Shown: positions 1-11,630, numbered from the stretch's first letter. The stretch is 64,000 nucleotides of DNA from Gnetum montanum (GCA_015680685.1 MNCI01022494.1:430085-494084), one strand, 5' to 3'. The notes: generated by a model from the sequence alone, not told the origin. Translations and numbers: made by a program.

Positions 1-844
1 AAAAAAATGAGAGAATGGGAAGTGAGAAGGACCTTAGTTAGAGGGAACACTTTTGGTTCCATAACCAGTGCTTGTAGCCCAAGTTTTATTCGTCTAAGGG
101 GTGTGCTTTGAATTCTCACTTAGTTTTTTTTTGGTGCTTTGTGTTTTTATGCGTGAGAAGCACACCATGCAAAGACTTTTTATTTTTATTGTCTCAACTT
201 CCGATAGTTGGGTAACATCAGAACAGCAAGAAAAATCAAGAAAAAAAACATCCAAGCACCCAAGAGAATGACCAACATGAAAGCATCAAGTTCCCTTGAA
301 GTCACACCCTTTGCAATCCTTGAGTCCTTCCTTAGTTTGAGAAATACCCAGGCACTGATTCGTTTAAGTTTTTATTAGAAGGGACTAAACATTTCCAAAC
401 CGAGAGAAACCATAGAAATTGGTGGATGGATGGATGAAGTGATCTCATTGCCTGCCATATCAAAAGAAACATACCTTAGTATCATCATTGTGTCTTAAAG
501 GTAAAAACCAAACATTAGCAATCAACAAGAAAATAGTTCATACCATCATGAAGAACACTTATTATGGGACAAACTTACAGAATGGATCACACACACACAC
601 ACACAAAATGGAAAAAGTGTAACGATGTTGTAAAACAAAAACTAGAAAAGTTAAAGAAAGTTGTAAAACAAAAACGTGTAAGACAAAAACATTGTAAAAC
701 AAAAATGTGTAAAACAAAAATAAAAAAAGAACTGAGGGCCCCATATGATTAGCATAGGTGGCCATCTCCCCCATGATTGAGTTATAAGGGAGAGATCCAA
801 AATAATGAGTGTTTATTTGAATTTCTAAGAAGTGCCGAACATCT
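1..844 (-). other. Post-protease non-coding tail of element A
   Basis: The tail aligns with 54470-55340 of element D. It contains a TTTTGTTTTACA-type minisatellite (600-735), an (AC)n run near 588-606, and no RT or integrase frame on either strand. Short frames here (for example minus 849-562) are conserved only because the DNA is homologous; their T-rich part translates to low-complexity Phe/Leu/Val. Confidence 0.6.
600..735 (-). repeat. 12-15 bp T-rich minisatellite in element A
   Basis: Units resembling TTTTGTTTTACA (minus strand) recur about nine times with slightly varying length. The same array sits at 55075-55215 in element D. Confidence 0.75.
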
Positions 845-2212
845 CCCAATTGATGATCTTAGATTAAGGGGTGGAAGTTGGAGACACTCATATTCCAATG
901 TATATATGATTTCATTATGGGCATGGATTTCCTCAGTTCGTTCCATGCATATTGGGTTGCTCCTTCAAGTAGCTGTCAACCACGGGGTGTCTACTACCGG
1001 TTGTGTGGCTGCTACATATAGGCATCATTATTGTAAAGTTTCAAGGGCACACTTGTTACATGGAGGTATTTCCTCCATGTCATCACCCGATGAATCACTG
1101 TATGTGATGCATAGAAATTTCCTCTTCTTGATCTTTCCACAAATGTTTATCTTAGAAATTTCCAAGGAAAGATCGCGGATCCTAAGGCATGCATCTACTG
1201 TACTTAGCCATGCCCTTCCCATTATAATTGGGAAGTCCCTTTCATTGTTGTTCACTTCAATCACCAAAAAATTAGCTGGGTAAGACCAACCACACATAGT
1301 GGTAATGATGTCCTCCACCAATCCCAAGGAAATGGTGATGGACTAGTCTACCAGCTCTAGTTGAATGTTTCTCTTCTTAAGTTGGGGTAGGTTCCAGGTA
1401 TGATACATATCTTGTGATATTAAGTTAACTCTGGAACCTGAGTTAAGAAGATCCCTATGTGGCTTGTTCCTGGCGATCTATAAAGAGATTAAGGGACTCC
1501 CAGGGTTAGTTAGTTTCCTGGGAAGGTGGCCTACCTTAATCCAGTTAGTTACGGTATGCGTTAACATAACCGTATGCATTACGCTCTGTTAGACTAAAGG
1601 GTGCTCCGAAGTGGTAGATGGTGGAGGAGTGTACATGGACCCAACCACTTGTTGTTGCGAGAGTTTGTTTGGGCTTTTGGTTTTGAAGAAGGATCTTCTC
1701 TTTTTATAGTTGTCAGAACCAGCAGCAGGTTGGATATTTACAGCTCTCGTAGCGTGACGTTGCTGCGGTTGAGGAGGAGGTTCCCCTTGCATTGTTGGAG
1801 CAGGAGGTGTTACGGAAACTACTTGTGGTGGAAGAGGTGCAAATGGATTAGGAGGATGGTGTGGGTATGGAGTGTTTCCTGGAGGAGAAGGAGTCTTTCT
1901 GAAGTACTCCCAGACTTGGTAGTGACGGTTGGGGGTTGTGTGACTCATAGAGTCACTTGGAGAAATCAGCTGCTGCACATAATATCCATAAGGATCAGGT
2001 TGCTGGTAAGGGTACTGATGTTTCGACGATGGCATCCCCCATGACTGTGGGTATTACCACTGTTGATGCTATTCGATGGAGTTTGGTGGAGTTTCACTTG
2101 GATAATACGTTAAGGATTGGTGGAACTGCCTTGGGTTACCTTGTGGATAAGGTAACCTTTGGGGTGTTTGTCGTTGGTTGAGTCTTGGATTAAGCGCATA
2201 CACCCCAGACTC
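845..2212 (-). pseudogene. pro: Pro/Gln-rich linker and retroviral-type aspartic protease of element A, decayed
   Basis: The stretch 2035-1589 encodes a Pro/Gln/Tyr-rich linker (PSPPGNTPYPHHPPNP). The protease follows: around 1420-1470 the active-site segment reads LLNSGSRVNL, where D and B have LLDLGS, so the catalytic Asp is Asn here. The C-terminal half (1327-1028) has the flap-side motif DFPIIMGRAWLS. The protease would cleave Gag-Pro. After about 845 the frame runs into non-coding sequence, at the same point as in D. DLG in place of DTG is usual for this branch of plant gypsy proteases. Confidence 0.75.
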
Positions 2213-4080
2213 CTATAGATGTGAGATGATGGGGCAACATCCCTTAGGATGGTCATAGTGGTAGATCTCACATCCATCGTCATCGTCTATGTCAGAGTCC
2301 ACAGCCACATCGGAGTTAGTGATTTTCCCCTTACCCTTGTTATGTGCAGGGCTTGAATCTCTCCAGCTTTTCTTACCTTTGTCACTACCTTGTTCTACCT
2401 TAGACACTTCTACAATTTTTAAGACAGTTTTAATTTTAGATTCTAAGGAACTCCATACGTCATCTACCTTAGCTACTATTTCTGTTGTCACCTTTTGAAT
2501 CGGCAAGGTCTTCCTCTTCACCAACTCTTCGATTGGTGACTCATCCTCTTCATCATAAAATTTCACTCCCTTCTTTCGAAGAGAGGGATCACAGTTGTAC
2601 TCTTTCGCACTTTCTCTTTTTCGTAGCTCACCTTCTTCTTTTGCTACTTGTTCCAACAAGCTATGTACTTCATGGGCTCTAAGTTGTGAGAGTCTTCCTT
2701 GGGCATAAGTTCCAAGGGTTCTTCTAGTTTCATGCCTTAGCCCATCCACGATGTGGCAAAGTTGATCCCTCTGAGCGTACCCATGGCCCGGGCAATGATG
2801 TAACAATGTGTAGTACTGGGCCATGTCAGCATCCAAGGGTTCATGAGTACCTTGCTTCCAGCCTTGGATTTGCTTACGCAAATTGGACACTCTGGAGTAC
2901 ATCTGATACTTTTCGTTGAATAGTTCTACCATTGTACTCCACCTCCTAATGGTTTCCGGTTCTAAGGATCGGTACCAGCTCTCTGCTTCTTTGGTGAGTG
3001 TCCTTGGGAACAACTTAAGTTTTTGCCACTTATTTTCTATATTCTGCAAGGCATAGGCATCGTGGAATGCTTGTAAATGATTTTGCGGATTTGCATTGTA
3101 TCCCCCTTCAAATCGTGAGATATTGTTCATGTCTAATCGTTTCATTTGACTACCTTTTAAATGCCTTGTGGGAATCCTAACTGCCTCTGTTATGTCAAGC
3201 ATACTTCGGGTTGCGAGTAGGGGCTCATCATGATCATCTCTTTCATGATGCTTGTGATGTCTGTGTTGTTCCTTACTCTCCCTACGTCCTTGCCCTTGTC
3301 CTCTCTCTCGACTTTCCCATCGAGATCTTTCATCCTTCTTACCTTATCCTCACCTTTATGTTCATGGTGGCTGCACCTAGATGTGGAAGGAGAGGGTGAG
3401 TGATGGGATGAAGGAGAAGAAGAAGGGGAACCACCGCCATGATGATGTTTCTTACCTTCTCTTTGGCTACTGCGGCCTCGATCGTGGTGACGATCTAAGT
3501 GCTCATCCTTAGCATGAGTGGTTGTTCCCTCTGTGAACAATTGGTGTTCACGGGCATCAGAACCATGGTTATGTATCATTGATCGTAGATTCTAATACCC
3601 AACCTCCTCATCATCATTAGGAGGGGGAACATCATTTGCTAAAGAACCCATGATAATGGGTTCCTCATCTCCTATTTCACTAAGGACATGCAAGACCTTG
3701 TCCTTCAACAATGCATGTTGACTCTTCTACCTTAAGTCCCTCATACGTTGGGCATCTATGGGATAATAATCCCTCATGTCAAAATCTTCCGCAACGTATT
3801 CAGCATATAGTTCTTGCATGCCAATCTGTGCCAAGGCATGGAAAAGCATGCAAGAGACTGATCAATCTGGGGGTAACACAATGTTACCTTGCAAATCTCT
3901 CCATCACAGCTGTTCGTCTTGATGGAGGATAAAGGTGAAGTCTGGAATATACTCATCGAGATGAGTATTAGCTATCTTGTATTGTTTAGGACTTGGCTGA
4001 TTTCGGCTATGTGTTTTATGTTGCCGACTGTCTCGTGTATGGTCCTTAGGTGGTGAGTTGCTCTTATGAGAAGAAGACGT
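2213..4080 (-). pseudogene. gag: gag of element A (capsid and nucleocapsid), decayed
   Basis: Gag packages element RNA in cytoplasmic particles. The long C-terminal frame (3202-2213, 329 codons) is unusually well kept. It has a Retrotrans_gag-type capsid region (residues about 30-190, with WYRSLEP and RRWSTM), a charged stretch, and a nucleocapsid end reading CEIYHYDHPKGCC. Upstream is a His/Arg/Glu/Ser-rich linker (3579-3190). The N-terminus has lost its start: the codon at 4080 is ACG where D has ATG. One T missing near 3343, compared with D, shifts the frame between linker and capsid. The nucleocapsid shows Tyr where element B keeps the second Cys of the knuckle. Confidence 0.85.
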
Positions 4081-4203
4081 TTTTATCAGTGTGCTAATTC
4101 ACTGTTATATAAATTTTTTCCTTTAATTAACCCGAAGGTTCGTTAAGGCTCCCAACAATGTGAGTGATATCCTTTATGTTCTATTCAGCACACAAACACT
4201 TAG

Positions 4204-4221
4204 TCCCCAGCAACGACGCCA
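4204..4221 (-). other. Primer-binding site of element A (tRNA-Asp type)
   Basis: The 18 bases differ from the 3' end of plant tRNA-Asp (TCCCCGGCAACGGCGCCA, from general knowledge) at two positions, both G to A. One base separates the site from the LTR. It primes minus-strand DNA synthesis. Confidence 0.85.
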
Positions 4222-4222
4222 A

Positions 4223-5228
4223 TGATGAGTGGTGAGGTACCCCTACACTCAACCATACGAAAAAAGTGTAGCATGCACGATCCGGTTGAACTCCACAAAC
4301 TAAATGCCTACACACCCCATGGAACACTTGGGGTTAATCATTCGTTGTCTTCCTAGACTTACTTGTAGTTGTCACGGTGTATGGTTAAGTAAGTCCAAGG
4401 TATATGATTTTTATATCTTTTATGTGTTTTTCTCCTATGCTATTGAGGTGAAGGGTTGAGAAAGCTAACTAACTCTAACTAAGGACTAAGCCTAAATTAA
4501 CTAGCATCAGCATCCATTCCCACTTACCGCACACACCCTGAACTATGCAACCACGGCTACCAAACGCTAATCGTTTCTGGGATCACCACACGTAACGCAC
4601 GTGCTTGAACTGGTCATACTAAGGCACTTAACTAGCCTAAGCGTAATGAGCATCCATTTCTTGACTAGCCGTACACATCCTTAGATGCTCATAATCAAGT
4701 CGTACTCATTCCGCATTCTAGGAGTTGATGGTGAGAGAATCTAATAGCGATGAGCAGCCGACTCCTTGATTAGCCATACACATTCGTAAATGCTCGTAAT
4801 CAAGTCATACTCATGCTACGCTACTGCAGGGTAATAAATAATAGGTAGGAAATGACATGTAAGAAATAACAAGTAATAAAATCCTATTCCATGCACTGCA
4901 AGGTTTATCCACAAAGTTCGTCATTATTGTTGTACACAACTTACGTTCAGGTACAAAGCTGCTCGAATAAATATCCGTTCACTTGGGGACTCCTACTGCA
5001 TGCACATGGAAAATATTCTATCTCTGGAGTGATCAATCTGCCAGAGTTTCCCTACTTCTAGCCTAGGATGGAAAATAAGGGGAGTGCCGCCTCTTATTTA
5101 TAGATTTGACGGCAGACCACGATATCACGTACACGACATCGCAGGGGACGACGCAAGATCGCGTACGTGATATTGCATGGGATGCGATATTACGCGATAT
5201 CATGGCTCATGCGAATCGCGTCTCATCA
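4223..5228 (-). repeat. 5' LTR of element A
   Basis: The 1006-bp repeat is bounded by the inverted ends TGATGAG and CTCATCA and aligns throughout with the LTRs of D (52644-53640 and 58541-59502). On the minus strand it holds a U3 block of GATATC palindromes, a TATA box (plus-strand TATTTATAG at 5095-5103), and a U5 in which a segment of about 106 bp is duplicated (4640-4712 and 4747-4820). The five bases outside it are ATTGT, the expected target-site copy; its partner lies outside the window. Confidence 0.9.
5095..5228 (-). promoter_or_regulatory. U3 promoter block of LTR A: GATATC palindromes plus TATA box
   Basis: Several copies of GATATC-containing palindromes are packed between the LTR end and a CTATAAATA box on the minus strand. 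The same arrangement recurs in LTRs B, D and, with changed sequence, G. The role as a pol II promoter follows from the TATA box and the position in the LTR; binding of a specific factor to the palindromes is inference. Confidence 0.6.
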
Positions 5229-5719
5229 ATTGTTGTAATAGGCCCCATAAAATCAATTTCCCAAATATCGAAGGGTTCTAAAGGTTGAATACATTGTTGC
5301 AAATCATCCATTCTAGCAGTCATTCCCCCATCACGTTGACATTGCTCACAAGATTGGACGAAATGATGGGCGTCTCGGAACAATGCAGGCTAATAATATC
5401 TTACAAGCAATATTTTAATGGCTATTCATCTCCTAGTGTATTGATCCCCAAAAGGACCCTCATGAGCATCTTGGAAAACTTGTAATTGATCCACCTTAGG
5501 AACACATCATCAGGCCAAGCCATTGGGACATACTTTATAAAGTTGCCCATTGATCTCCATAAAATATTTGGCTCGGTGAAGAAACTATTGTTTCTTTTTA
5601 ATGTCTAACCTTTGTGGTGTTTTTTGTGTAAGGAGATAGGTGAGAATGCTATTATACCAATTTGTCTTTGTGGTTAATTGATTAGTTACTATACCTGCAA
5701 AGAGGAGTTCATCAGGGAA
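5229..5719 (-). pseudogene. pol: Integrase N-terminal zinc domain and start of catalytic core of element B, truncated
   Basis: The minus strand encodes an H2C2-type zinc segment (HEGPFGDQYT, then a CQQCQRDG-like pair of Cys in a shifted frame). The core entrance LEPFDIWEIDFMGPI follows (about 5300-5235), whose Asp is the first catalytic residue. The frame ends abruptly at LTR A, so the DDE core is split by that insertion. Confidence 0.75.
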
Positions 5720-6349
5720 ATGATCAGAGAATGGATATTCATCCTCTTTGTTGTCCCATCACAACCAAGATAAATGATCAACAACTATGTTCTCGGTGCC
5801 TTTACGATCAATCATTGTAAGATCAAACTCTTGTAAGATTACGAGCCATCTTATAATGCGAGGGCTCATCATTGGTTTATTCATTAGGAATCTTATTACA
5901 CTATGATTCGTGTGCACGAATACCTTATAGCCCAAGACATAGTGCCTAAATTTTTCTAGTGTAAACACTACAACCATTAATTCTTTCTCTGTTGTGGTGT
6001 AGTTAAGTTGTGCATCAACAATACTCCTACTTACATAGTGGATGTAATATAGATATTTTTGGTCATCTAACTATGTAAGTATGCCTCCTAACGCATAGTT
6101 GGACGTGTCAGTCATTATGTAGAATGGTCTAGACCATTCAAGAACTTGTAGAATGGGTGTTTCTATGAGCTTCTATTTTAAAGTTTGGAAAGCTAGTTTG
6201 CATTCCTTGGTCCATTCAAAAGGTATTCCCTTTTTCGTTAGTTCAACCAATGGTTTTACAACCTTTGAAAAGTTCTCAATAAATCATCTGTAGTAGCTAG
6301 TGTGTCCAAGGAATGACCAGATATCTTTTATATTTTCAAGTTGCCGAGT
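5720..6349 (-). pseudogene. pol: RNase H and tether of element B, decayed
   Basis: The frame gives [26 protein letters not shown], then EKFRHYVLGYKVFVHTNHS, LVILQEFDLTMIDRKG and VVDHLSWL (5977-5759), the usual RT-RNase H order in gypsy pol. The last motif corresponds to the ADHLSRL box of Athila elements. Several stops are in frame. The domain degrades the RNA strand of the hybrid during reverse transcription. Confidence 0.8.
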
Positions 6350-7474
6350 GATTCCTTAGATGATTTTAATCTTTTTGGGGTCTAACTCTATCCCTATTTG
6401 TGAACTCTTATGCCCTAATAAAATTCCTTCTTGGATCATTAAATGGCCTTTTTGCCAATTGAACCTTAAGTTGATTTCTACACACTGCTTTAGTACTTGA
6501 TCTAACCGGTCCAAGGCTTGATCAAAGTTCGCTCCGTAAGTGGAGAAGTCATCCATGAAGACTTCCACACCATTTCCTATCTACTATTGAAATATGTTTA
6601 GAACTAATCATTGAAATGTTGTAGGGGCATTGCACAAGCCAAACAACATCTGTTTGTATGCAAATGTTCCCCAAGGACTGGTGAACATAGTCTTAGCTTG
6701 GTCTTCTAGGGTTATTTGTATTTGGTTGTGCCCACTGTACCCATCTAGAAAACTATAGTAGTGATTCCTTGTAATGGTGTCTAAGACTTGGTCAACAAAT
6801 GGAAATGGAAAGTGGTCCTTGAATGTTGCCATATTCAATAACCTAAAATCTATACACACCCTCCAGTTACCCCCATTTTTAGGCACAATAACTAAGGGAC
6901 TAACCCATTCACTATCAGCAATGGGGTATATGAACCCAACTTTTAAAAGTTGTTCAATTTCTTCCTTAACCACTTGCTTAAGCTTTGGGTTAAGTTGCCT
7001 CTACGGTTGTCTTCAAGGCTTCATGGAGGGGTCAGTGTAAACTCTATGTTGGCATATCCTAGGATCTATTCCTATTAATTCAGGATATGACCAAGCAAAG
7101 GATTTTGACCATTTATTTATTACCTTCAGTAGTCTTTCTTTTTGTTGAGGAGAGAGCTTAGCATTAATAATGATCGATTTTCCATTCTTGAGAAATGTGT
7201 ATTCCATACCAATGGGCAATGATTTTAACTCAAGGGGATCTTGCTTAAACTTATCAGGGATTTCCAACTTCCTCGAGTTGATATTTTCAATTTCAAGACT
7301 TGGAAGTTGGTGATGGATTTGCTCTAATGTATCTATGCTATCAATGTAAGCACAAGTCAAACCATAAGTTGGTTCCATGCATATAGTTGAATTGCCGTCT
7401 TGATTAGCTATCAGCCATTGGGTGCCTTCTTGTCTTGTGGCTGCTGCATACAAGCATCTTTGTATATTAGTCAC
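6350..7474 (-). pseudogene. pol: Reverse transcriptase of element B, decayed
   Basis: The connection region (7474-7013) ends with WSYPELIGIDP, typical before gypsy RT. The RT core (6973-6608) shows ADSEWVSPLVIVPKNGG, YSFLDGYSGHNQI and the MLFGLCNAPTTFQ segment. The catalytic box reads VFMDDFSTYG (6568-6530), with both Asp present and Met at the X position, as in Athila RTs. A short break separates the two frames. The enzyme would copy element RNA to DNA inside the particle. Confidence 0.85.
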
Positions 7475-7483
7475 TTGTGCACA

Positions 7484-8639
7484 CTAATTGCATGCAAGCA
7501 ATGTTAAGCATTGTAAAAACCATGACTTCTGCACGCAATTACACCCTATGTCACTGTATGCGATGCATGGAACTTTCTTCTTTTCAATCTTTTCAAATGT
7601 ATTTTCCATTGATATTTCCAAGGAAAGATCGTGGATTCCTAGGCACATGTTAACTATGCTTAGCCATGTTCTTCCCATTATGATTTGGAAGTCCCCCTTA
7701 CCATTCACTTAAATCACTAGAAAGTTAGCTGGATATGACCATCCATAAATAGTGGTGACGATGTCCTCCACTAGTCCTAATGAGATAGTGATGGACTAGT
7801 TGGCCAACTCTAAATGAATGTTACTCTTTTTTAATGAAGGCAGGTTCTAGGCTTTGTACATTTCTTGAGAGATTAAGTTGACACCGGAACCTAAATCCAA
7901 AAGAGCTTTGCACGGTTTGTTCCCAACAATCTGGAGATATATAAGAGGACTCCTAGGATCAGACAATTTCCTAAGAAAATGGCCAGCTTTTATTCAATCA
8001 GTGATGGCATGAGTTAACATGACCGTATGTGTTGAATGTGGCCTTTTGGTTGAAGGGAGTTATGAAGTTTTGATTGGTGATAAGGCATTTGAAGAATTAG
8101 CCGCTTGTTATTGTAAGGACTTGGTTAGACTGTTGGTTCTAAAGAAAGGTCTCTTCTTTGTGCAATTTTTTGGGCCAATAGTAGGGTGATAATTAATAGC
8201 CTTTGTAGCATTGCGTTGTTGCTACTGAGTAGGGAGCTCACCCTGCATGACTGGAGTAGGTGGTAATGGAGTTAAGGATGGAAAAGATGTAGTCGGATGA
8301 GAAGGATGGTATGTTTGTGGAACATTACCCCTAGGAGAAGGAGTCCTATAATACTCGTGTGTTTGGTAGTGAGGTTGAGGGGTGATGTAACCAGTAGAGT
8401 CACATGGAGAGATTGGCTATCGCACGTAATATCCATATAGGTCAGGTTGACAATAAGGATACTGTTGTCGTGGTGGTGGAATTTTCCATGATTGTGAGTG
8501 CTGCCACTGTTGATACTACTTAGTTGATTGTGGTGGAGTTCCACTTGGATAATACGTTAAGGGTTGGTGGAACTGTCTTGGGTTACCTTGGGGATAAGGT
8601 AACCTTTAGGGTGTTTGCCTTTTGTTCAATCGTGGGTTG
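7484..8639 (-). pseudogene. pro: Pro/Gln-rich linker and aspartic protease of element B, decayed
   Basis: After the nucleocapsid the minus strand encodes a Pro/Gln/Tyr-rich linker (about 8640-8200). The protease active-site segment LLDLGSGVNLI lies around 7880-7925, with the catalytic Asp kept. The C-terminal part (7708-7484) reads DFQIIMGRTWLS and LSLEIS, as in A and D. The order matches a single Gag-Pro-Pol polyprotein. Confidence 0.75.
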
Positions 8640-10549
8640 AGTGCATACATCCTAGACTTTTGCAGATGTGAGATGATAGGGCAACATCCCTTAGGATGGT
8701 CGTATTGGCATATGTTGCATCCACTATCATTGTCTATATCTAAATTCACAACCTCTTCAATGATGGTAACTTTACCATTACCCTTGTTGTGTGCATATTC
8801 TGCTTCTCTCTTTTTTCTCTTTTCCTATTCACTACCTTGCTCTCTAGACTCTACTATTTTGAGAACGGTTTGAAATCTATTATCTAGGGAGTCCCACATT
8901 TGGTCTACCTTTGCTGATTCTTCCGATGCCAACTTTTGAATAGGAAACTTTTTCCTATTCACCATCTCTTCAAGTGGTGACTCTTCTTCATCCTCACAAA
9001 ATCTTACTCCCTTATTTTAGAGGGAAGGATTTTTGTTATATTCCTCTGCACTCTCTCTTTTCCTTAGCTCACCTTCCTCTTTAGCAACTTGCTCCAATAA
9101 TCTTTGTACTTGATGGGTCCTAAGCTCATATAGCCTTTCTTGGGCATATGTCCCAAGGGTTTTTCGTGTTTCATGCCTAAGCCCATCTACGAGATGGTGT
9201 AGTTGATCCCTCTATGAGTAACCATGGCTAGGAAAACAATGTAACAGTGCATAATATTGGCCCATGATAGCATCCAAGGGTTCATGCCCTCCTTGTTTTC
9301 ATCCTTGGATTTACTTTCGTAGGTTGGATACTCAGGAGTATGTTTGGTACTTATTGTTGAAAAATTCTAACATGGTACTCCACCTACAAATGGATTCCAG
9401 TTCTAAGGATTGGTACCAGCTCTTTGCTTCTTTGACTAGTATCCACGGGAACAAGTTTAGTTTTTACCATTTGTTTTCTATGTTTTGTAAGGCACATGCA
9501 TCATGGAATGCTTGTAGATGATTTTGAGGATTAGTGTTGTATCCCCCTTCAAATCATGGGATGTTGTTCATGTCTAATTTCTTGGTCCTACTATCTTTTT
9601 GGTGCCTTTTTGTGATTCTAACAGCCTTAGTTATGTCTAGCATACTTGAAGTAGCGAGTAGGGGTTCATTGTAATCATCCCGTCTGTGTTGTCTATGATG
9701 CCTATGTTGTTCCCTACTCTTCCTTCTTCCGTGCTGTGATTCTCTAGACTACCCTCATTCCCTTTTCTGACTATTTCGTCTATGACTCCCATTTTGCCTA
9801 CCCTTATCCTCATGGTCTTTTTCTCTGTGACCACGTCCAGATCCTAAAGAAGAGGGTGAAGGAGATGATGAACATGAAGAAGGAGGATCATCACTATGAT
9901 GGTGCCTACTTCATTCTCTTCAGTGGTCGTGGCCTCAATTGTGGTTACGATCGGAATGTCCATCTTTGTCATGTGCTTGTGTTCCTTTTTCAGACCCTTT
10001 GTGTCTATTGGCACTGGAATTCGGGTTATGGATAGTTGAGTGAAGATTCTGATACAAAACCCCTTGACTGAAGTCAACAGGAGGAGCATCATTGTGTGGG
10101 CGATTGCCTGAGGTAGGTTCACCACCCTCATTTTCACTTATGACATACGGGACATTCTAAGACAACTTTCCCTTTATGGATTCATGATGTTTCTCCTGTT
10201 GTAAATCCCTTTGACGTTGTGCCTCTGTGGGTTGATACTCTCTCGAGTCATGATCATGCACAACGTACTTTGCCTATAAGTGCTACATACCAATTCATGT
10301 GAGATCATGAAGAAGCATGCCCAGAACAGAGCAATTGGGAGGTAACACTATGTTACTTTCTAAATCATGCCAACGCAGCTGTTCATCCTAGTGGAGGATA
10401 AAGGTAAAGTTTGGTATATACTCATCGGGATAAACGTATACCATGTGAAACTGTTGAGGGACTAGAAGATTATCATGTGTACTACCCCTTCGATTGTTCC
10501 TTATATCAGACCTAGACAGTGAAACACTTTCATATGAAGAAGGAGACAT
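8640..10549 (-). pseudogene. gag: gag of element B, heavily decayed
   Basis: An ATG at 10549 opens MSPSSYES, matching the Gag start of D (MPSSHKS). The frame then gives the conserved YIPNFTFILH segment, a charged His/Arg/Glu linker around 9640-10140, the capsid region (about 9000-9600) and the nucleocapsid, which reads CNICQYDHPKGCC near 8675-8715. This copy keeps both first Cys residues, and so shows the spacing C-X2-C-X3-H-X3-C, shorter than the usual CCHC knuckle. Many stops and shifts interrupt the frame. Confidence 0.75.
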
Positions 10550-10674
10550 GATTGTCTATTTAGTGTGTAATGGATTATATATTATTATATTTTTTTCCTT
10601 GTAACCAACCCAAAGGGTTCATTCCAACGATGAGAAAGATTTTCTAAGTTCTAATTAGTGCACAATCAACAAAG

Positions 10675-10692
10675 TCCTTGGCAACGGTGCCA
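10675..10692 (-). other. Primer-binding site of element B (tRNA-Asp type)
   Basis: TCCTTGGCAACGGTGCCA on the plus strand matches the tRNA-Asp 3' end with three C-to-T changes. One base separates it from the LTR. Confidence 0.85.
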
Positions 10693-10693
10693 A

Positions 10694-11554
10694 TGATGAG
10701 TGGCAAGGTATCCCTACGCTCAACCATATGAATACAAGCATCCGTGCACAATCTGGTCGAATTCCAAGGACTAGGCGCTTATGTGATTTTGTGGAATAAG
10801 GATGGGTTAGTCAATCGTTGTCTTCCCAAGCTTACTTGTATAGCATGATTGTATGGTTAAGTAAACTTGAGGTATATAATTTTTTATATATTTTTATGTT
10901 TTATGGCCTTGTGCTACAAAGGGAGGAGAGAGAGATAACTAAGTAACTAATTTAATTTAACTACTCAACTATGCTTTAACTAGTCCTAACACCAGCATCT
11001 ATTCTCACTTTCCATACACATCCTAAACCAATGCAACACTGCTGGGATTACCAAATGCTAATCGTTACTAGGTTACCAAGTGTTACACACATGCTTGAAG
11101 TAATTGCACTGAGTGTGCTTACTTATGAGAGTTATAGGGTGAGGGAGAGAACATTAATTAACTAAGGAAATCATTAAATAACTATAATTAAAATTAATTA
11201 ATCTATTCTAGATGTTGCAAGGTTTATCACAAAGTGCATCTTTATTATCGTACACAAGGTGTGCTCAGGTACATAATGTTTGAATGAGGATCCATTCACT
11301 TTATGACTTCTACTACGGGCATGCAGAAATAATTCTAACTCTGAGAGGGAGAAAAGGCAAGAGTTTGGGTAAGGGGCTAATACTAATTAACAAAAAACTC
11401 AACAAAAAACTACTCAACCCAAGTGCGCCCACTCTTATTTATAGGCGACAAGACAGGCCCCGATATCGAATGCCCGATATTGCTTGGTAGGTCCCGATAT
11501 CACGTACCTGATATCGTGGATGCGATATCATGTACTCAATATCATAGCTCATCA
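10694..11554 (-). repeat. 5' LTR of element B
   Basis: It has TGATGAG and CTCATCA ends, 861 bp, and is homologous to LTRs A and D but shorter. On the minus strand the TATA box is the complement of TATTTATAG at 11436-11444, with GATATC palindromes between it and the LTR end. The right flank is CCTGA (11555-11559), the expected target-site copy. Confidence 0.85.
11436..11554 (-). promoter_or_regulatory. U3 promoter block of LTR B
   Basis: A CTATAAATA box on the minus strand lies downstream of a run of GATATC and CGATAT motifs, including two copies of CCCGATAT. The layout matches LTRs A and D. Confidence 0.55.
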
Positions 11555-11630
11555 CCTGATATAAACTAGAAGAACCCATAAAAATTTTAAACAAAAAATC
11601 ACTAAAAAAATATGAGTTTTTTTCAACATC

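Larger units (their letters stand above)
1..5228 (-). mobile_element. Element A: Athila-like Ty3/gypsy retrotransposon, gag-protease only, 3' end outside window
   Basis: Read on the minus strand the order is 5' LTR (4223-5228), tRNA-Asp primer site, gag, proline/glutamine-rich linker, protease, then a T-rich non-coding tail reaching the window start. RT, RNase H and integrase are absent: the protease tail passes straight into non-coding DNA near 845. Element D (52644-59502) has the same order and the same junction, so this is the structure of a subfamily and not a private deletion. The outer end of the LTR abuts the integrase region of element B at 5229, which means A is nested in B. The 3' LTR must lie left of the window. 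Inference: a non-autonomous element mobilised in trans. Confidence 0.85.
5229..11554 (-). mobile_element. Element B: Athila-like Ty3/gypsy retrotransposon, gag-pro-RT-RH-IN, split by element A
   Basis: The minus-strand order is 5' LTR, tRNA-Asp primer site, gag, Pro/Gln linker, protease, RT, RNase H, and the zinc domain plus start of the integrase core. It stops at 5229 exactly where LTR A begins; the rest of integrase and the 3' LTR should lie left of A, outside the window. It is the closest full-length-type relative of A and D here and a model for the autonomous partner. Its LTR (861 bp) lacks the U5 duplication of A and D. All frames carry stops, so this copy is dead. Confidence 0.85.

Noticed and set aside
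777-1283. 168-codon plus-strand open stretch
   Set aside because: It lies opposite the protease of element A, whose minus-strand frame has clear protease motifs and homology to D; the plus-strand frame is a shadow. The same applies to 55352-55771 and 1601-2044.
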